Positions 31,395 through 43,406 of a stretch of DNA of 64,000 nucleotides are shown piece by piece. The position numbers were made by a program, and so were the translations under genes. Under the pieces are notes generated by a model that saw only the letters and a list, made by a program, of their open reading frames with translations, made no database searches and was not told where the DNA came from. The DNA comes from Lolium rigidum. Its lineage: Eukaryota > Streptophyta > Magnoliopsida > Poales > Poaceae. How positions within the stretch are numbered: position 1 is the first letter of the stretch; every line of letters begins with the position of its first letter. The DNA lies in contig NC_061510.1 in NCBI RefSeq assembly GCF_022539505.1, forward strand, positions 36,233,047 to 36,297,046, written 5' to 3'.

Positions 31395-33932
31395 TCAGTA
31401 CCTCTCCCCCAAGTTGGCAGATATGGCCCTCAGCTTAGAGTACACTTTGCTGGCAGGAGACCCCAAGATGAGACTGCAGAGCGAGTCCCGTGCAACCTTG
31501 ATCCTCACAAAGGATCCAAGTGTATGGATCTTTGTATCGGCAATGACAATGCGGGTTTGGGTTGAGTTCTCAATTGTATACTTGGTCTTGCCTCCTTTAC
31601 CAGATAGCCGTCCGATGGCACGCGACAGATGCTCCCCTTGGAGTGTCTTCACATCCTTGATCTCAAACGAATCCACGTACAGCTCATCGACACGTAGCAA
31701 GGCGAGTGCATCGGCAATGTCAAATCCCAGCATAAAAGCGTGCACAAAGTCCGAGCACTTCTGAAGGTTGCTCACGTCCGGTGTGTCTTGCTTTGCTTTG
31801 AGCTCCACCCTTCTGGCCTGAGATACAGGAGGGTATTTTGATGGGTTTACACTTCACTTGAAAGGAGATAGCTTTACATCAAAAGATTTTGGCGAACCGG
31901 AAAAATTCTGGGATATTGATTGAGCTCAGGAGTCCAGATATACGAACCAAACCAGTAGGCCAAACTATCAAGATCAAATGACTTTATATGATGAAAGTGA
32001 GTACGAATATGGTTTTATATGATGAACCAACAGAAGCTGAAAACCATAAAATTTCAGGCCAAAGTCCATTCCATCACAAACTAAAATCTAAACATTGGCT
32101 TGTACGATAATAGGAGTAGCTTAGTTCGCGTGAAGCCACGCAAGTGCATCTTCTATAAGCTGCTTCTCTATTTTCAATCGGATTGGCAACTTTCCTGGTC
32201 TCTCAAGAGCTTGCTTCTTCAAGTATCCCTTCTTTTAAAGCATATAAAACCATTACAACTCACTTTATTTTTCATCATTCGGCGAATCTAAACTTGACTA
32301 TCCGGCACATTATGCGCTTTCTTTTCGTCCTCGAGATAGATAGATGGGCTGCGATGGCACCTTATGCATACCCCTTCTTTGTTTATCGTCACCGTAGTCG
32401 CACAATCTTTGCACCAAAAATTTTCACAGAGGCAAGGATTTCCGCAAAACTCACAAGAACGCAAATCTTTTGGTACCGGGAGCCTACATCCTACGCAAAG
32501 GAATATGGAAGGCTCACCGCGGATGCCACACTTGAGGCACAAAGCCGGACGAATGCACACCTCGCAAGTTGAGGTCAGGTTGGAGTAGGTTCTGTGTACC
32601 ACATCTTGCGCAAGTTGAGGTCGGGTTGCCCTAGCTGAAATCCTTGCCTCTGTAGCTCCGACATTGGTTCCACGATCCACTTTCTGAAAAAGATCTTGGA
32701 TGTTTGTATGAACCCTCTCAAATTCATCCTCTAGTTCTTGCACCTGGCCTTGTGTGACCTCCACATCGTCATCGACAATCTCCACCTCGCCGTGTACGCC
32801 ATCCACCTCCCCATGGACGCCATCTTGCTCTTGCACCACATCTTGCTCTTGCACCACCTCCACGGCAGGATCCTCGAGCACGCCTTGCACCTCCTCCATG
32901 GCAGGAACCTCCACGGTTTGTGTGTCACATGGACGTACTCCATTGTGTGGGGTTTTATACCCTGCTATCTACACTTGTGAATGCAAACCGAAACTGAAAA
33001 GGGAGCCGAAAAAACAGAGGGAGAGGAGGCCTCGCATGCACTCATGTTTACACTTGCATGCACTCATGTTCACACTTGCATGTGGAAGCCCATGCGGAGC
33101 AAAAAACAGAAACGGATTCCCACTTGCACCACCAGCCTAATGCGCCCCAATTAATAGGAGAATTAAGGGGGAGAGAGGGAGGAAAGTGCGGTGGAGAAGA
33201 TTTAGCCATAATTAGGCCCTGTGATCTAGGAACAATAAATTCTTACGGCGGGGGTTTAGTTTCTGGACAAATAGTTTTTTATTAGAAGCCTTGTTATCCT
33301 GGACGGAGGGAGTACTATTCTGTACCAATAATGAAATTTTCAGGAAACTAGCCCAATCATACTACCCACTCAGGCCGCAGGTACAATAAACCTAGACACA
33401 TTTTTAGACTACATTTTTCCTAAATCTATGACATGTATTTAGGGTCGGAGGGAGTACTAAATTTGACATGTGCAGTTGAAAACATGTTAAATATTTATCC
33501 AACCCATCGGCCCATGAACAAATTCCGTCTTCACACTTTTAGGTATTGAAATTTTCTGGAAAACTGGACATATTATACTACTGCCAGTTCATCGCCTGCA
33601 TTTTTCTTTTGGCAGACAGTACCATCAGTTACAGTAACTAGGGTATCCGATAACAACAACGTGAGTACCACGTAATCAGAGGGTGGTTACCTTGACCTTC
33701 ATGCGGATATCGACCTTCATTTGCTGGTAGACGGGTGTGTAGATCTCCTCCCACGCCTTCTTCAGCGGCGCGAACCGATGGCTCGGCACAACTGGGGCCT
33801 CCCGCCGCCCATCTCGCTTGGCATCAGGGGCTCGAACCGCGGCATCTCGACAGCGCCCTTCGCGTGCGCCTGCATGATGCCGGGGGAGGTGTTTCCCGCC
33901 TCAGAGGCCTTCGCAGCTCCGTCGAGTTCCAT
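31395..33932 (-). CDS. PNO1: PNO1 (Dim2/Rrp20) KH-domain pre-40S ribosome factor, with a frameshift in exon 1
   Basis: PNO1 binds NOB1 and 18S rRNA precursors in late pre-40S particles and is needed for 20S pre-rRNA 3' cleavage. Exon 2 (31817-31395, stop TGA at 31397-31395) encodes 140 residues with the conserved FVHAFMLGFDIADALALLR, SFEIKDVKTLQGEHLSRAIG and RLSGKGGKTKYTIE KH region, ILGSPASKVY, and a normal C terminus. Exon 1 (33932-33691) starts MELDGAAKAS and reads PRFEPLMPSEMGGG. It then continues in another frame as APVVPSHRFAPLKKAW and IYTPVYQQMKVDIRMKVK to a GT donor. The exon is 242 bp, one short of a codon multiple, so a one-base deletion near 33800 separates start and body. The intron is 31818-33690. 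This is either a real lesion or a consensus error. Confidence 0.9.
32288..32899 (-). CDS. Unrecognised Cys-rich (zinc-ribbon-like) protein, nested in the PNO1 intron
   Basis: An intronless frame of about 203 codons starts at ATG 32899 on the same strand as PNO1. The first half is acidic, with near-perfect short repeats (VVQEQD twice, GVHGEVD/GVHGEVE) and a coiled-coil-like QVQELEDEFERVHTNIQDLF. The second half has at least six CxxC-type pairs (CEVC, CLKC, CVGC, CEFC, CKDC, CIRC), which suggests two or three zinc-ribbon folds. TATAAAA on the minus strand (32959-32953) lies about 55 bp upstream. An out-of-frame ATG at 32943 precedes the chosen start. I do not recognise the family. The regular cysteine spacing argues that the frame is or was coding. 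Confidence 0.55.
   Translation of the reverse strand: MEEVQGVLEDPAVEVVQEQDVVQEQDGVHGEVDGVHGEVEIVDDDVEVTQGQVQELEDEFERVHTNIQDLFQKVDRGTNVGATEARISARATRPQLAQDVVHRTYSNLTSTCEVCIRPALCLKCGIRGEPSIFLCVGCRLPVPKDLRSCEFCGNPCLCENFWCKDCATTVTINKEGVCIRCHRSPSIYLEDEKKAHNVPDSQV
32953..32959 (-). promoter_or_regulatory. TATA box of the nested Cys-rich ORF
   Basis: TATAAAA on the minus strand, in a good position for a start site near 32925 just ahead of the ORF. It lies within the PNO1 intron, which suggests independent transcription. Confidence 0.5.
33243..33457. mobile_element. Remnants of two Stowaway MITE ends in the PNO1 intron
   Basis: Two copies of the Stowaway right terminus occur, ggacggagggagta (33301-33314) and gtcggagggagta (about 33445-33457). 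The left termini are eroded. They lie between exon 1 of PNO1 and the nested ORF. Confidence 0.55.
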
Positions 33933-33988
33933 CCGGTGAGGGGAGACGGCGGCGGCAGACGGGAAGTGAAGGAAGACTGTATTGCAGT

Positions 33989-34040
33989 TGGGCCGAATAT
34001 AAGCGACCACACACACACAAGCGTAACAGTGTCATGGGCC
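33989..34040 (-). promoter_or_regulatory. Two site II elements upstream of PNO1
   Basis: TGGGCC occurs at 33989-33994 and 34035-34040, about 60 and 105 bp upstream of the PNO1 ATG. TGGGCY (site II) boxes are common in plant promoters of ribosomal-protein and ribosome-biogenesis genes and are bound by TCP factors. This fits the role of PNO1. Confidence 0.5.
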
Positions 34041-34880
34041 TTGGCAATAAGATTTTCCATTCGACGGGCCTCTCAGCAAAGAGATTGCAAAACCCCGGTT
34101 CAATTTCAACAGCAGTGAAAACACCGTCTTTTTAATCTCTTAAAAGCTTTTATGCTTTCAAAGCTTTAAAAAATTATGAATTTTTTAGGGATGTCGTGTA
34201 TACTACAGCATATGCATGTGAGACTGCAAATATTCAGCAGAAAACATGACCATTTGTTATACTACAGTAGTTGCAGCACGGAACATTTTTAAAAAAACAT
34301 AAGGCACAAAGTGTCCAGCCTGAAATTAATAAAACCACCCAGTCAGGGTACAAAGATGCTAAAAAAATAGCTTACAACTCACAGAAACACCAGCCAACAA
34401 AAGATAAGCATGAAAGCTAAGCCCATAAAGCACCCTAGAGCGAAGAAGGGGAATATTGGGGCGGGATTACCGACATCGAGTGGGAGATTTCATAGTTGAT
34501 CCTAGAAGGCGAGTCGTCGCCTTCTCTTCCATGGATGAAGAGGGACCCCTACCCCTCGCCCAGGCTCGAAGGGCATTGTACCGCCATCAATGGAGACGTG
34601 CTCACGTTGAGCAGAGAAGGGACCATGAACCAATCTGTCAAATTGAGCCAGCAACAGAGCTCACCCAATCGCTGCTTCGAACACACCACGAGAAGCCTTG
34701 CCGCCAACCACAAAACTAGTCACGACGAGATGAAGTTGCAGGGCGAGGACGTTGAAGAGAAGGTACCGCCGTTGACGAGGCGGTTCCTCGGCAATGCCCA
34801 CCATGAGGGGCTTAGAGTTGACGGAAGGCGGCGATGGAGATTCCGGGAGCGAGAGAAGGCACGACGTACCCAGGTTCACG
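34041..34880. other. Intergenic with possible LINE 3' sequence on the minus strand
   Basis: The segment around 34350-34420 (accagccaacaaaagataag) resembles the 3' UTR of the minus-strand element at 29004-30252 (cacagccaacaaaagagaaa). No insertion ends were resolved and the open frames have no domain. Confidence 0.3.
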
Positions 34881-35756
34881 TCGCCGCGGTGGAGGATCGC
34901 TACGTCCTGCTACCAATCCACTATATGAATATATGTGTACATGGGTCCGCCATTGGCAGAGTTGTTGTATATAGTCTAGTTCTAATCTGCGGGTTGCGAT
35001 GTCTAGGCGTATCGTCGTTTCTGAATCTATGATCTAAGGGGTGCCCCTGCCTGGCTTTATATATCAACCAGACTAGGGTTTACAAGAGTCCTAGAAGAAT
35101 TCGTACTGGAGTCTTCTTTCTTGTAGTCCAAGTTGATATTCCATGAGGGTCCAACTTGTCGAGTCCTTGCGCTGGTCCATCTTCATAATCTGCACCGGGT
35201 ATAGCAATGTCGGGTACCCGAAGGGTAATGCCCACATCAGTAGCCCCCGAGTGTCTGGCCGAAGTGATGCTTCGGGCAGGGACTAAAGTTGTCATTGTTC
35301 GAATGTCTTGATCTTCTATTAAATCTTGTGCTTGATGTAGAGTCGAAGTTATTCTTTATCGGGTGCCCGACCAGCGCTCCCGATGGGAGTAGCCCCCGAG
35401 TATATGGACGGGTGTTTGCAACCGTGCGTAGACTCAAGTTGTACTACTCAAAGAGCTTGATGTTGATGTCGATGTCTTCAAATTATTCCATCATCCGATA
35501 CTCTTTAACTCTATCGGATCTTCAAAACGGTGCAAGCTTCGAGAGAAGCCGAAGAGCTGGATTGTTAGAACCTTCAGGTCCATCTACTTATTTATCGATG
35601 AGGCTTCCATATTTTTACGGGTGCGCGGCCAACGCTCCCGATGGGAGTAGCCCCCGAGACTGTAGATGACTACGAAGTAGTCATGTATAGGGTGTAAAAA
35701 ATGTTGATTCGAATATCGTATACTTCTTCGAGTTCCGAGAATATTTGGATGCTTTC

Positions 35757-35972
35757 GATGATGTCGATGATTTTGATGATCTCAGAGAGGAGGTTCATGA
35801 TTTTGATGATGTTACAGAGGATTTATTCATTTTGATGATGTCACGGAGGAGTTGATGACTTTGATGATGTCCCGGAGGAGTCGATGATTTTGATGATGTC
35901 CCGGAGAAGTCGATGATTTTGATGAAGTCCCGAAGGAGTCGATGATTTTGACGATGTTATGGAGGAGTCGAT
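35757..35972. repeat. 29-bp tandem array (about 7 copies)
   Basis: The unit is close to gaggagtcgatgattttgat followed by gatgtcccg. Copies are spaced exactly 29 bp (for example tcgatg at 35881, 35910 and 35939). The period is not a multiple of three, so the array is not coding. Confidence 0.85.
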
Positions 35973-35980
35973 GATTGGCC

Positions 35981-36300
35981 CGCGGCAACACCCGAATGTA
36001 GGGTGCGCTGCAAGCCCGACGGACTCAAGGAGCCGTGTATTTTTGTAAATCGTTGGCGGCAACAACCGAACATAGGGTGCACTACAGGCCCGACGGACTC
36101 ATTGAATCTTACTGAGTCGTGTACTTCTGTAAAATATCGGCGGCAACACCCGAATATTGGGTGCACTACAGGCCCGACGGACTCATTGCATCTTACTGAG
36201 CCGAGTATTTTTGTAAATCGTCGACGGCAACACCCGAACATAGGGTGCACTACAGGTCGACGGACTCATTGCATCTTACTGAGCCGTGTATTTATTTATA
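35981..36300. repeat. About 85-bp tandem array (4 copies)
   Basis: Each unit carries cggcaacacccgaa, then gggtgcactacaggcccgac, then ggactcattgcatcttactg, then gtgtatttttgtaaatcg. The first copy is the most diverged. It follows directly on the 29-bp array. Confidence 0.85.
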
Positions 36301-37818
36301 TAGTGGTCATCAGCAAGTTGTGAGTGATCAGTTCACGTTGCAGGCCCGATGGACCCGTAGTAATCGCAACATATCTTGCTGAATCATACGCCTGTGTCTT
36401 GAACTATGTCGGCAGTAGCCCCCCGACTCAACGAGGGAACCATGTGGACTATCGAGTCCATAGCTCTTAGTACTCTATGTTTGATGTACTGGCGTAGGCC
36501 TTTCTTGGTTTGTACCGTTTTCATCATCTGCAGCGCTCGCATGTTCCCTGAGGCTCTGATGAAAATGATCTGTACTTGTCTTATTTTTGATGGTCCTTTG
36601 ATTATCATCAATTGCAGCACTCGCATGTTCCCTGAGGCTTTGATAAAATCATTGATAGTATAAGAATTCTTCATGTTGTCTTGAATTCCAGCGCTCCCGA
36701 TGGGAGTAAATGAGATAGTCGAAAATATTCTAGTCGAAAATAGTCTGCAGCGAAGTGGTGTTGTGAGATACGATAAGTTCTTCGGATGTTCTTCGACAAT
36801 CTTAACAGGCAAGCATTTCCTAAACTCCTATCTCTGCAGGAGTCGCACACCTATTTTATTTTGCCTTCTCTCTCATGCTAGCCTTAAGCTGCGTTCTTGT
36901 CATGTGTCATATCCGTTTGTTATCTCAATAAGCCCATACTGCCTCCACCACCCTCCTACAGTTGTTGTTTGGTTATCGGGTCTGCCTTGCGAGTCGTAGT
37001 GCATGCTAGTGCTGTTATATCTCGTTTTGCCATCGTTATCTTATCGGGTTATCTGTTGGGGAATCATGACACATGGTTTATGGATATATTTATTGGACAT
37101 ACTCATGCTTTACTTAATTGTTAACAACTAAAATTGTAAGCAGAGGCATCTGTGAGCCCCTTTGCGAAAGCATCGGAATTTTGACTCGCTAATATTCCCT
37201 AGGACCCGAGTTCTTGTTATCTGTTCCGAGATTGAGCACTCTACCCGTACTTGGGGATTACTACTGGGACCCCCCTCACCCATTACCTTTTCTCAAGTCA
37301 GTTGAAAAGGGGGCCACAACCTTGGTTTTATTTGCCTATGCCATGTATGTCATGCTTTACTTACTGTTGCCTTCAGGTGTATATATTATGTTGCCTTCGG
37401 GTGTTTATATTCTGTACTGTACCCCACGGGACGTTTAGCGAAGCGTGTGGTTCGCACGCCTAGCCGCCGTCGCACACCCTGAGTCCGCGTCGGAGTACGG
37501 CCGAACTTCGTCACGGGTAGCTTAGTCGGGTGGCCCCCTAGACTTTCTTGTTGAACTGGGAACGGTCTTGTTGTGAGACTTTGATGCGTGCAGTCGACAC
37601 GTCCGTTGGGAACCCCAAGAGGAAGGTGTGATGCGTACAGTTGCAAGTTTTCCCCTCAGAAAGAAACCAAGGTTTATCGAACCAGGAGGAGCCAAGAAGC
37701 ACGTTGAAGGTTGATGGCGGAGGAGTGCAGTGCGGCGCAACACCAGGGATTCCGGCGCCAACGTGGAACCTGCACAACACAATCACAGAACTTTGCCCCA
37801 ACGTGACAGTGAGGTTGT

Positions 37819-39347
37819 TGATAACCCACAAGTATAGGGGATCGCAGCAGTCTTCGAGGGAAGTAAAACCCAAATTTATTGATTCGACACAAGGGGAGGT
37901 AAAGAATACTTATAAGCCTTAACAACTGAGTTTTCAATTCAGCTGCACCTGGAAAAGCACTAGTAACAGGGGTGATATGAAAGTAGCAGTAATATGAGAG
38001 CAGTAGTAACAGTAACACAGTGGCAGTAATAGTAACACAGAGGCAATGGCACCAGAAGATAGTTGATACTACTTCCAATGACATGTAGAACGAGTATATA
38101 ATGATGAGAGATGGACCGGGGTTCCCAGCTATCTACACTAGTGGCAACTCTCCAATAACAAGTGTTGGGTGAACAAATTACAGTCGGGCAATTGATAGGA
38201 TTGAAATAGCATTAAGACAGAACATCAAGATCATTAACCATGTAGGCATGTTTTCCATATATAGTCATACGTGCTCGCAATGAGAAACTTGCACAACATC
38301 TTTTGTCCTACCAGCCGGTGGCAGCCGGGCCTCAAGGGAATCTACTGGATATTAAGGTACTCCTTTTAATAGAGTACCGGAGCAAAGCATTAACACTTGG
38401 TGAAAACATGTGATCCTCACATCACCGCCATCCCCTCCGGTTGTCCCAATTCTCGTCACTTCGGGGCCTTTGGTTCCGGACAGTGACATGTGCATACAAC
38501 TTGTAGATACAATCTAAGCAATAATTATAGAGCTTAAATCTAAGATCATGCCACTCGGGCCCTAGTGACAAGCATTAAGCATAACAAGATTGCAGCAACA
38601 ATAACTTCACAAAATTTATAGATAGACTAATCATAATGTATCATCCATCGGATCCCAACAAACACAACACCGATTACATCAGATGGATCTCAATCATGTA
38701 AGGCAGCTCATGAGATCATTGTATTGAAGTACATGGGATAGAGAGTACCAACTAGCTATTGCTAGAACCCGTAGTCCATGGGGGAACTACTCACGGAGCA
38801 TGATGGAGGCGATGGCGTTGATGGAGATGGCTTCCGGGGCACTTCCCCGTCCCGGCGAGGTGCCGGAACAGAGACTTCGTCCCCGAATTGGAGTTTCGCG
38901 ATGGCGGCGGCGCCCCTGGAGTCTTTCTGGAGTTTCGTCAATTGGTGTCGCGTTTTTAGGTCGAAAGGGCTTATATAGGCGAAGAGACGGAGTCGGAGGG
39001 GCCACGGGGCCTCCTCCCCATAGGCCGGCGCGGCCAGGGTGGAGCCCGCGCGGCCCTGTCGTGTGGGGCCCCCCTGGCTCGCCTCCGACTCTCCTTCGGT
39101 GTTCTGGGGCCTTCCGGGAAAAATAAGATGTTTGGCGTTGATTTCGTCCAATTCCGAGAATATTGCCCGAACAGCCTTTTTGGAACCAAAAACAGCAGAA
39201 AACAGGAACTAGCACTGTGGCATCTTGTTAATAGGTTAGTTCCGGAAAACACATAAAAATCATCATAAAGTGCAAGCAAAACATGTAAGTATTGTCATAA
39301 AACAAGCATGGAACATCAGAAATTATGGATACGTTGGAGACGTATCA
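37819..39347 (-). repeat. Element A 3' LTR
   Basis: Left copy of the 1.5-kb LTR, TG...CA ended. Long GC-rich frames near its right end (for example minus 38762-39151) recur in the other LTR and are not thought to be genes. Confidence 0.9.
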
Positions 39348-41795
39348 GCATCCCCAAGCTTAGTTCCTGCTCGTCCTCGAGTAGGTAAACGATAAAAAGA
39401 ATAATTTCTGTAGTGACATGCTACTTACATAACCTTGATCATACTATTACAAAGCACATGAGATGAATGAAGTGACTCAAGGCAATAATCTATAGTTGCT
39501 AACAAATAGATAACATATAGCAAAACTTTTCATGAAGAGTACTTTCAAGACAAGCATCAAAAGTCTTGCACAAGAGTTAACTCATAAAGCAATAAATTCA
39601 AAGTAAAGGCATCGAAGCAACACACAGAGGAAGATTTAAGTTTCAGCAATTGCTTTCAACTTTCAACATGCATATCTCATGGATAATTGTCAACACAAAG
39701 TAATATGATGAATGCAAATAAGCAAGTATGTAAGAACCAATGCATAGTTGACACAAGTGTTTGCTTCTAAGATGGAAGGAAGTAGGTAAACTGACTCAAC
39801 ATAAAGTAAAAGAATGGCCCTTCGCAGAGGGAAGCAGGGATTAAATCATGTGCTAGAGCTTTTTAAGTTTTGAAATCATATAGAGAGCATAAAAGTAAAG
39901 TTTTGAGAGGTGTTTGTTGTTGTCAACGAATGGTAGTGGGCACTCTACCCCCCTTGCCAAACAGACTTTCAAAGAGCGGCCCCCATGAAGGACGTTATCT
40001 CTACCAGCAAGGTAGATCATCCCTCTTCTCTTTTGTTTACACATGTATTTTAGTTTTATTTATGGATGACACTCCTCCCAACCTTTTGCTTACACAAGCC
40101 ATGGCTAACCGAATCCTCGGGTGCCTTCCAACATTCACATACCATGAAGGAGTGTCTATTTGCAAAATTAAGTTGCTTACTGATGAATCAGAGCAAAACA
40201 TGTGAAGAGAATTATTAGTAGAGTTTGATTAATCGGGGCTGGGAACCCCATTGCGAGCTCTTTTTGCAAAATTATTGGATAAGCGGATGAAGCCACTAAT
40301 CCATTGGTGAAAGCTGCCCAACAAGATTGAAAGATAAAACTCCACATACTTCCTCATGAGCTATAAAACATTGACACAAATAGGAGATAATAAATTTTAA
40401 ATTGTTTAAAGGTAGCACATGAAGTATTTACTTGGAATGGCAGAAAATACCACATAGTAGGTAGGTATGGTGGACACAAATGGCATAGATTTTGGCTCAA
40501 GGTTTTGGATGCACGAGAAGCATTTCCTCTCAGTGCAAGGCTTTGGCTAGCAAGGTTGTTTGAAGCAAACACAAGTATAAACCGGTACAGCAAAACTTAC
40601 ATAAGAACATATTGCAAGCATTATAATACTCTACACTGTCTTCCTTGTTGCTCAAACACTTTTACCAGAAAATATCTAGACCTTAAGAGAGACCAATCAT
40701 GCAAACCAATTTCAACAAGCTCTACAGTAGTTCTCCACTAATAGGTTTAAACTACATGAAAAAACTTAATCATGATCTACTTGAGAGCTCAAAACAATTG
40801 CCAAGTGTCAAATTATTCAAGACAATATGAGGCATTTTCTGTTTCCAACCAAATAACCATAAGTGATGTAGCTTCCAACTTTTATCATTGAACATTAAAA
40901 GTAAAACGAAGAACAAGTGTTCATATGAAAAATCGGAGCGTGTTTCTCTCCCAAACAAGGATTGCTAGGATCCGATCTTATTCAAACAAAAACAAAAATA
41001 AAAGCACATAGACGCTCCAAGTAAAGCACATATGATGTGACCGAATAAAAATATAGTTTCAATAGAAGAAACCTCGATAAGTTGATGAAGAAGGGGATGC
41101 CTTGGGCATCCCCAAGCTTAGACGCTTGAGTCTTCTTGAAATATGCAGGGATGAACCACGGGGGCATCCCCAAGCTTAGACTTTTCACTCTTCTTGATCA
41201 TATATCATCCTCCTCTCTTGATTCTTGAAAACTTCCTTCACACCAAACTTCTCATAAACTTCATTAGAGGGGTTAGTACTCAAAAAACTTGAATTCACAT
41301 TTGTCCTGTAGTGACACATTGCAAGAACTCAATAAAACATTAGCTACAGCTCTCCACGTCTAGAAAGCCTTGCTTAAAGTCCGCAAGAGACAATGCAAAA
41401 AACAGAGACAGAATCTGCCAAAACAGAACAGCCAGTAAAGACGAATTTAAAAGAGGTACTTCCGTTGCTCAAATCAGAAAACTCAAAACTAACGAAAGTT
41501 GCGTACATATCTGGGGAACACGCACGTAAATTGGCATAATTTTCTGAGTTACCTACAGAGAAAACATCCCAGATTCGTGACAGATAGAAATCTGTTTCTG
41601 CGCAAAAATCCAAATCTAGTATCAACCTTCGATTAGAGGCTTCACTTGGCACAACATTGCAATAAAATAAAGATAAGGAGAGGTTGCTACAGTAGTAACA
41701 ACTTCCAAAACACAACAAAACAGCAGCAAAATAAACACATGGGTTATCTCCCAAGAAGTGATTTCTTTATAGCCATTAAGATGGGATCAGCAGTT

Positions 41796-43163
41796 TTAAT
41801 GATGCACTCGCAAGAAATAAGAGTTGTAGCAAAAGAGAGAATCAAGAAGCAAATTCGAAACACATTTAAGTCTAACCCACTTCCTATGCATAGGAATCTT
41901 GTACACAAATAAATTCATGAAGAACAAAGTGATAAGCATAAGAATATAAAACAAGAGTAACTTCAAAATTTTAATCATATAGAGAGGTGTTTTGATACCA
42001 TGAAAATTTCTACAACCATATTTCCCTCTCTCATAATAATTTTCAGTAGCTTCATGAACAAACTCAACAACATAACTATCACATACAGCATGCTTTTCAT
42101 GATTCACAAACACATAATTTTTATCAAGCTCAGAAATAATAGGATTAAAACTTTCAAACCCACTTTTATCAATAATGTAACAAAATGATTGATCAATCTC
42201 AAAAGATATGGGACTCATAGATAAAGTCAAGAACTCTCCAATCCCATTTTCATTAGTAGTACAATTAATATTATCAAGTAACATAGGACCATCATCTAGA
42301 GATTTATCATAAACATTTGCTAAACAAAACTCTTTAGTACCATGCATTTCGACATCAGGCACAAACAAAGCATTATCATAAGATTTATCAAAGTAGCATG
42401 GATTATCATAAATAACAGTAGCATAATTATTCTCACAAGTTTTACTCATAGGGAATATTTCAAGAGAATCCACGGGAACATAACATTCAACCTCTTTCGG
42501 TAAGCATGGAGGACAATCAAATAGTGTAAGAGATAAAGAGTTACTCTCATTAGAAGGTTGGCATGGGTAGCTAATCCATTCTTCCTCCTTTTCTTCATCA
42601 CTCTCCTCTTCTTTTTCATCCAATGAGCTTTCAGGTTCATCAATTTCCTCCTCTTTTTCATCCAATGAGCTTTCGTGTTCATCAATTTCTTCTTCCACAG
42701 GTCCCCGCAAATTGTGAGTGCATTCTTGTGCATTAATGAGTCTCTCTTTATAATCAATGATATAAGGATTATCGGTGTAACTTTCATTGCAAAAATTAAG
42801 GATAGAAGAGACATAATCTTTAAGGTCCTTACAAACAACACAAGTTTCATAATTTTTAACCATGAAGGATTCTATCTCAGAGGCTCCCATAAATATGACA
42901 AATTGTTCTACCTCTTCAAACCCAAAATGAATATAGCTATTCCTATTATAGTTCTTAATTAAAAATTCCTCACTAAAGCCACATTGAAATTTAAGATGCT
43001 TAGTGTCCTGTTGAGAGCAACAGTTTATATCATGGTGTTTAAGCAAGATTTTAGCAATTGTTTTCAATTTTTCTATCACAGCTCTCATAACTTCACCCGC
43101 TCTTGATTTTCTATAATTATTATATAATTCTATAAGCTCCAGATAGGTTGTAGGTTCTCCCAT
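41796..43163 (-). CDS. Element A internal ORF, 455 aa, unknown function
   Basis: An uninterrupted frame from ATG at 43163 is the only long ORF of the element. It contains an acidic repeat (EEEIDEHESSLDEKE-type unit, three copies around residues 155-190), followed by a region rich in Asn, Tyr, Cys and Asp. Near the C terminus lies a hydrophobic stretch (LLLFYILMLITLFFMNLFVY) that could be a membrane segment. I see no zinc knuckle, no retropepsin DSG and no RT motif. Its position just after the primer-binding site is where gag would lie. It may act with proteins supplied by autonomous relatives. Confidence 0.75.
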   Translation of the reverse strand: MGEPTTYLELIELYNNYRKSRAGEVMRAVIEKLKTIAKILLKHHDINCCSQQDTKHLKFQCGFSEEFLIKNYNRNSYIHFGFEEVEQFVIFMGASEIESFMVKNYETCVVCKDLKDYVSSILNFCNESYTDNPYIIDYKERLINAQECTHNLRGPVEEEIDEHESSLDEKEEEIDEPESSLDEKEEESDEEKEEEWISYPCQPSNESNSLSLTLFDCPPCLPKEVECYVPVDSLEIFPMSKTCENNYATVIYDNPCYFDKSYDNALFVPDVEMHGTKEFCLANVYDKSLDDGPMLLDNINCTTNENGIGEFLTLSMSPISFEIDQSFCYIIDKSGFESFNPIISELDKNYVFVNHEKHAVCDSYVVEFVHEATENYYERGKYGCRNFHGIKTPLYMIKILKLLLFYILMLITLFFMNLFVYKIPMHRKWVRLKCVSNLLLDSLFCYNSYFLRVHH

Positions 43164-43406
43164 AATAGCAGTTTTTAATTTTTCGATTTTTCAATTTTTT
43201 ATGGATTTTCGGGTATATGAGGAAAATAAAATAAGACAAAAACAAACTAGGCAAAAGTAAACTAAGCAAAATAATACTAGACAGAAATAAACTAAGCACA
43301 AATAAACTAGACAAAAGTAAACTAAGAAAAACAAAATAAAATAAAATAAAAGCAGAGAGAGAGGTAGAGTGTACTTCCCAGGTGAACTTATGAGTAGAGC
43401 TATGCC

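Larger units (their letters stand above)
34881..37604. mobile_element. Degenerate Ty3/gypsy-derived sequence (LTR/3' region)
   Basis: The block shares the motif gatgggagtagcccccgag (around 35382, 35639 and a degenerate copy near 36413) with the 3' region of element B (51998-52300). It also has a TATA-bearing LTR-like segment near 35055-35110 and two tandem arrays, and no intact coding domain. It is best read as an older relative of element B into which element C inserted. Boundaries are uncertain. Confidence 0.55.

Noticed and set aside
31414..31764. 116-codon plus-strand frame
   Set aside because: Antisense shadow of the conserved PNO1 KH exon.
33735..34118. Plus-strand frame of 127 codons
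   Set aside because: Antisense to PNO1 exon 1 and its promoter, with no domain.
35757..36300. CRISPR-like regular repeats
   Set aside because: The units are directly tandem without unique spacers and the genome is a plant.
38762..39151. Minus-strand frames in the GC-rich end of the element A LTR (also 44402-44864)
   Set aside because: They recur in both LTRs, but frames shift between the copies and no known LTR protein matches. Treated as LTR sequence.
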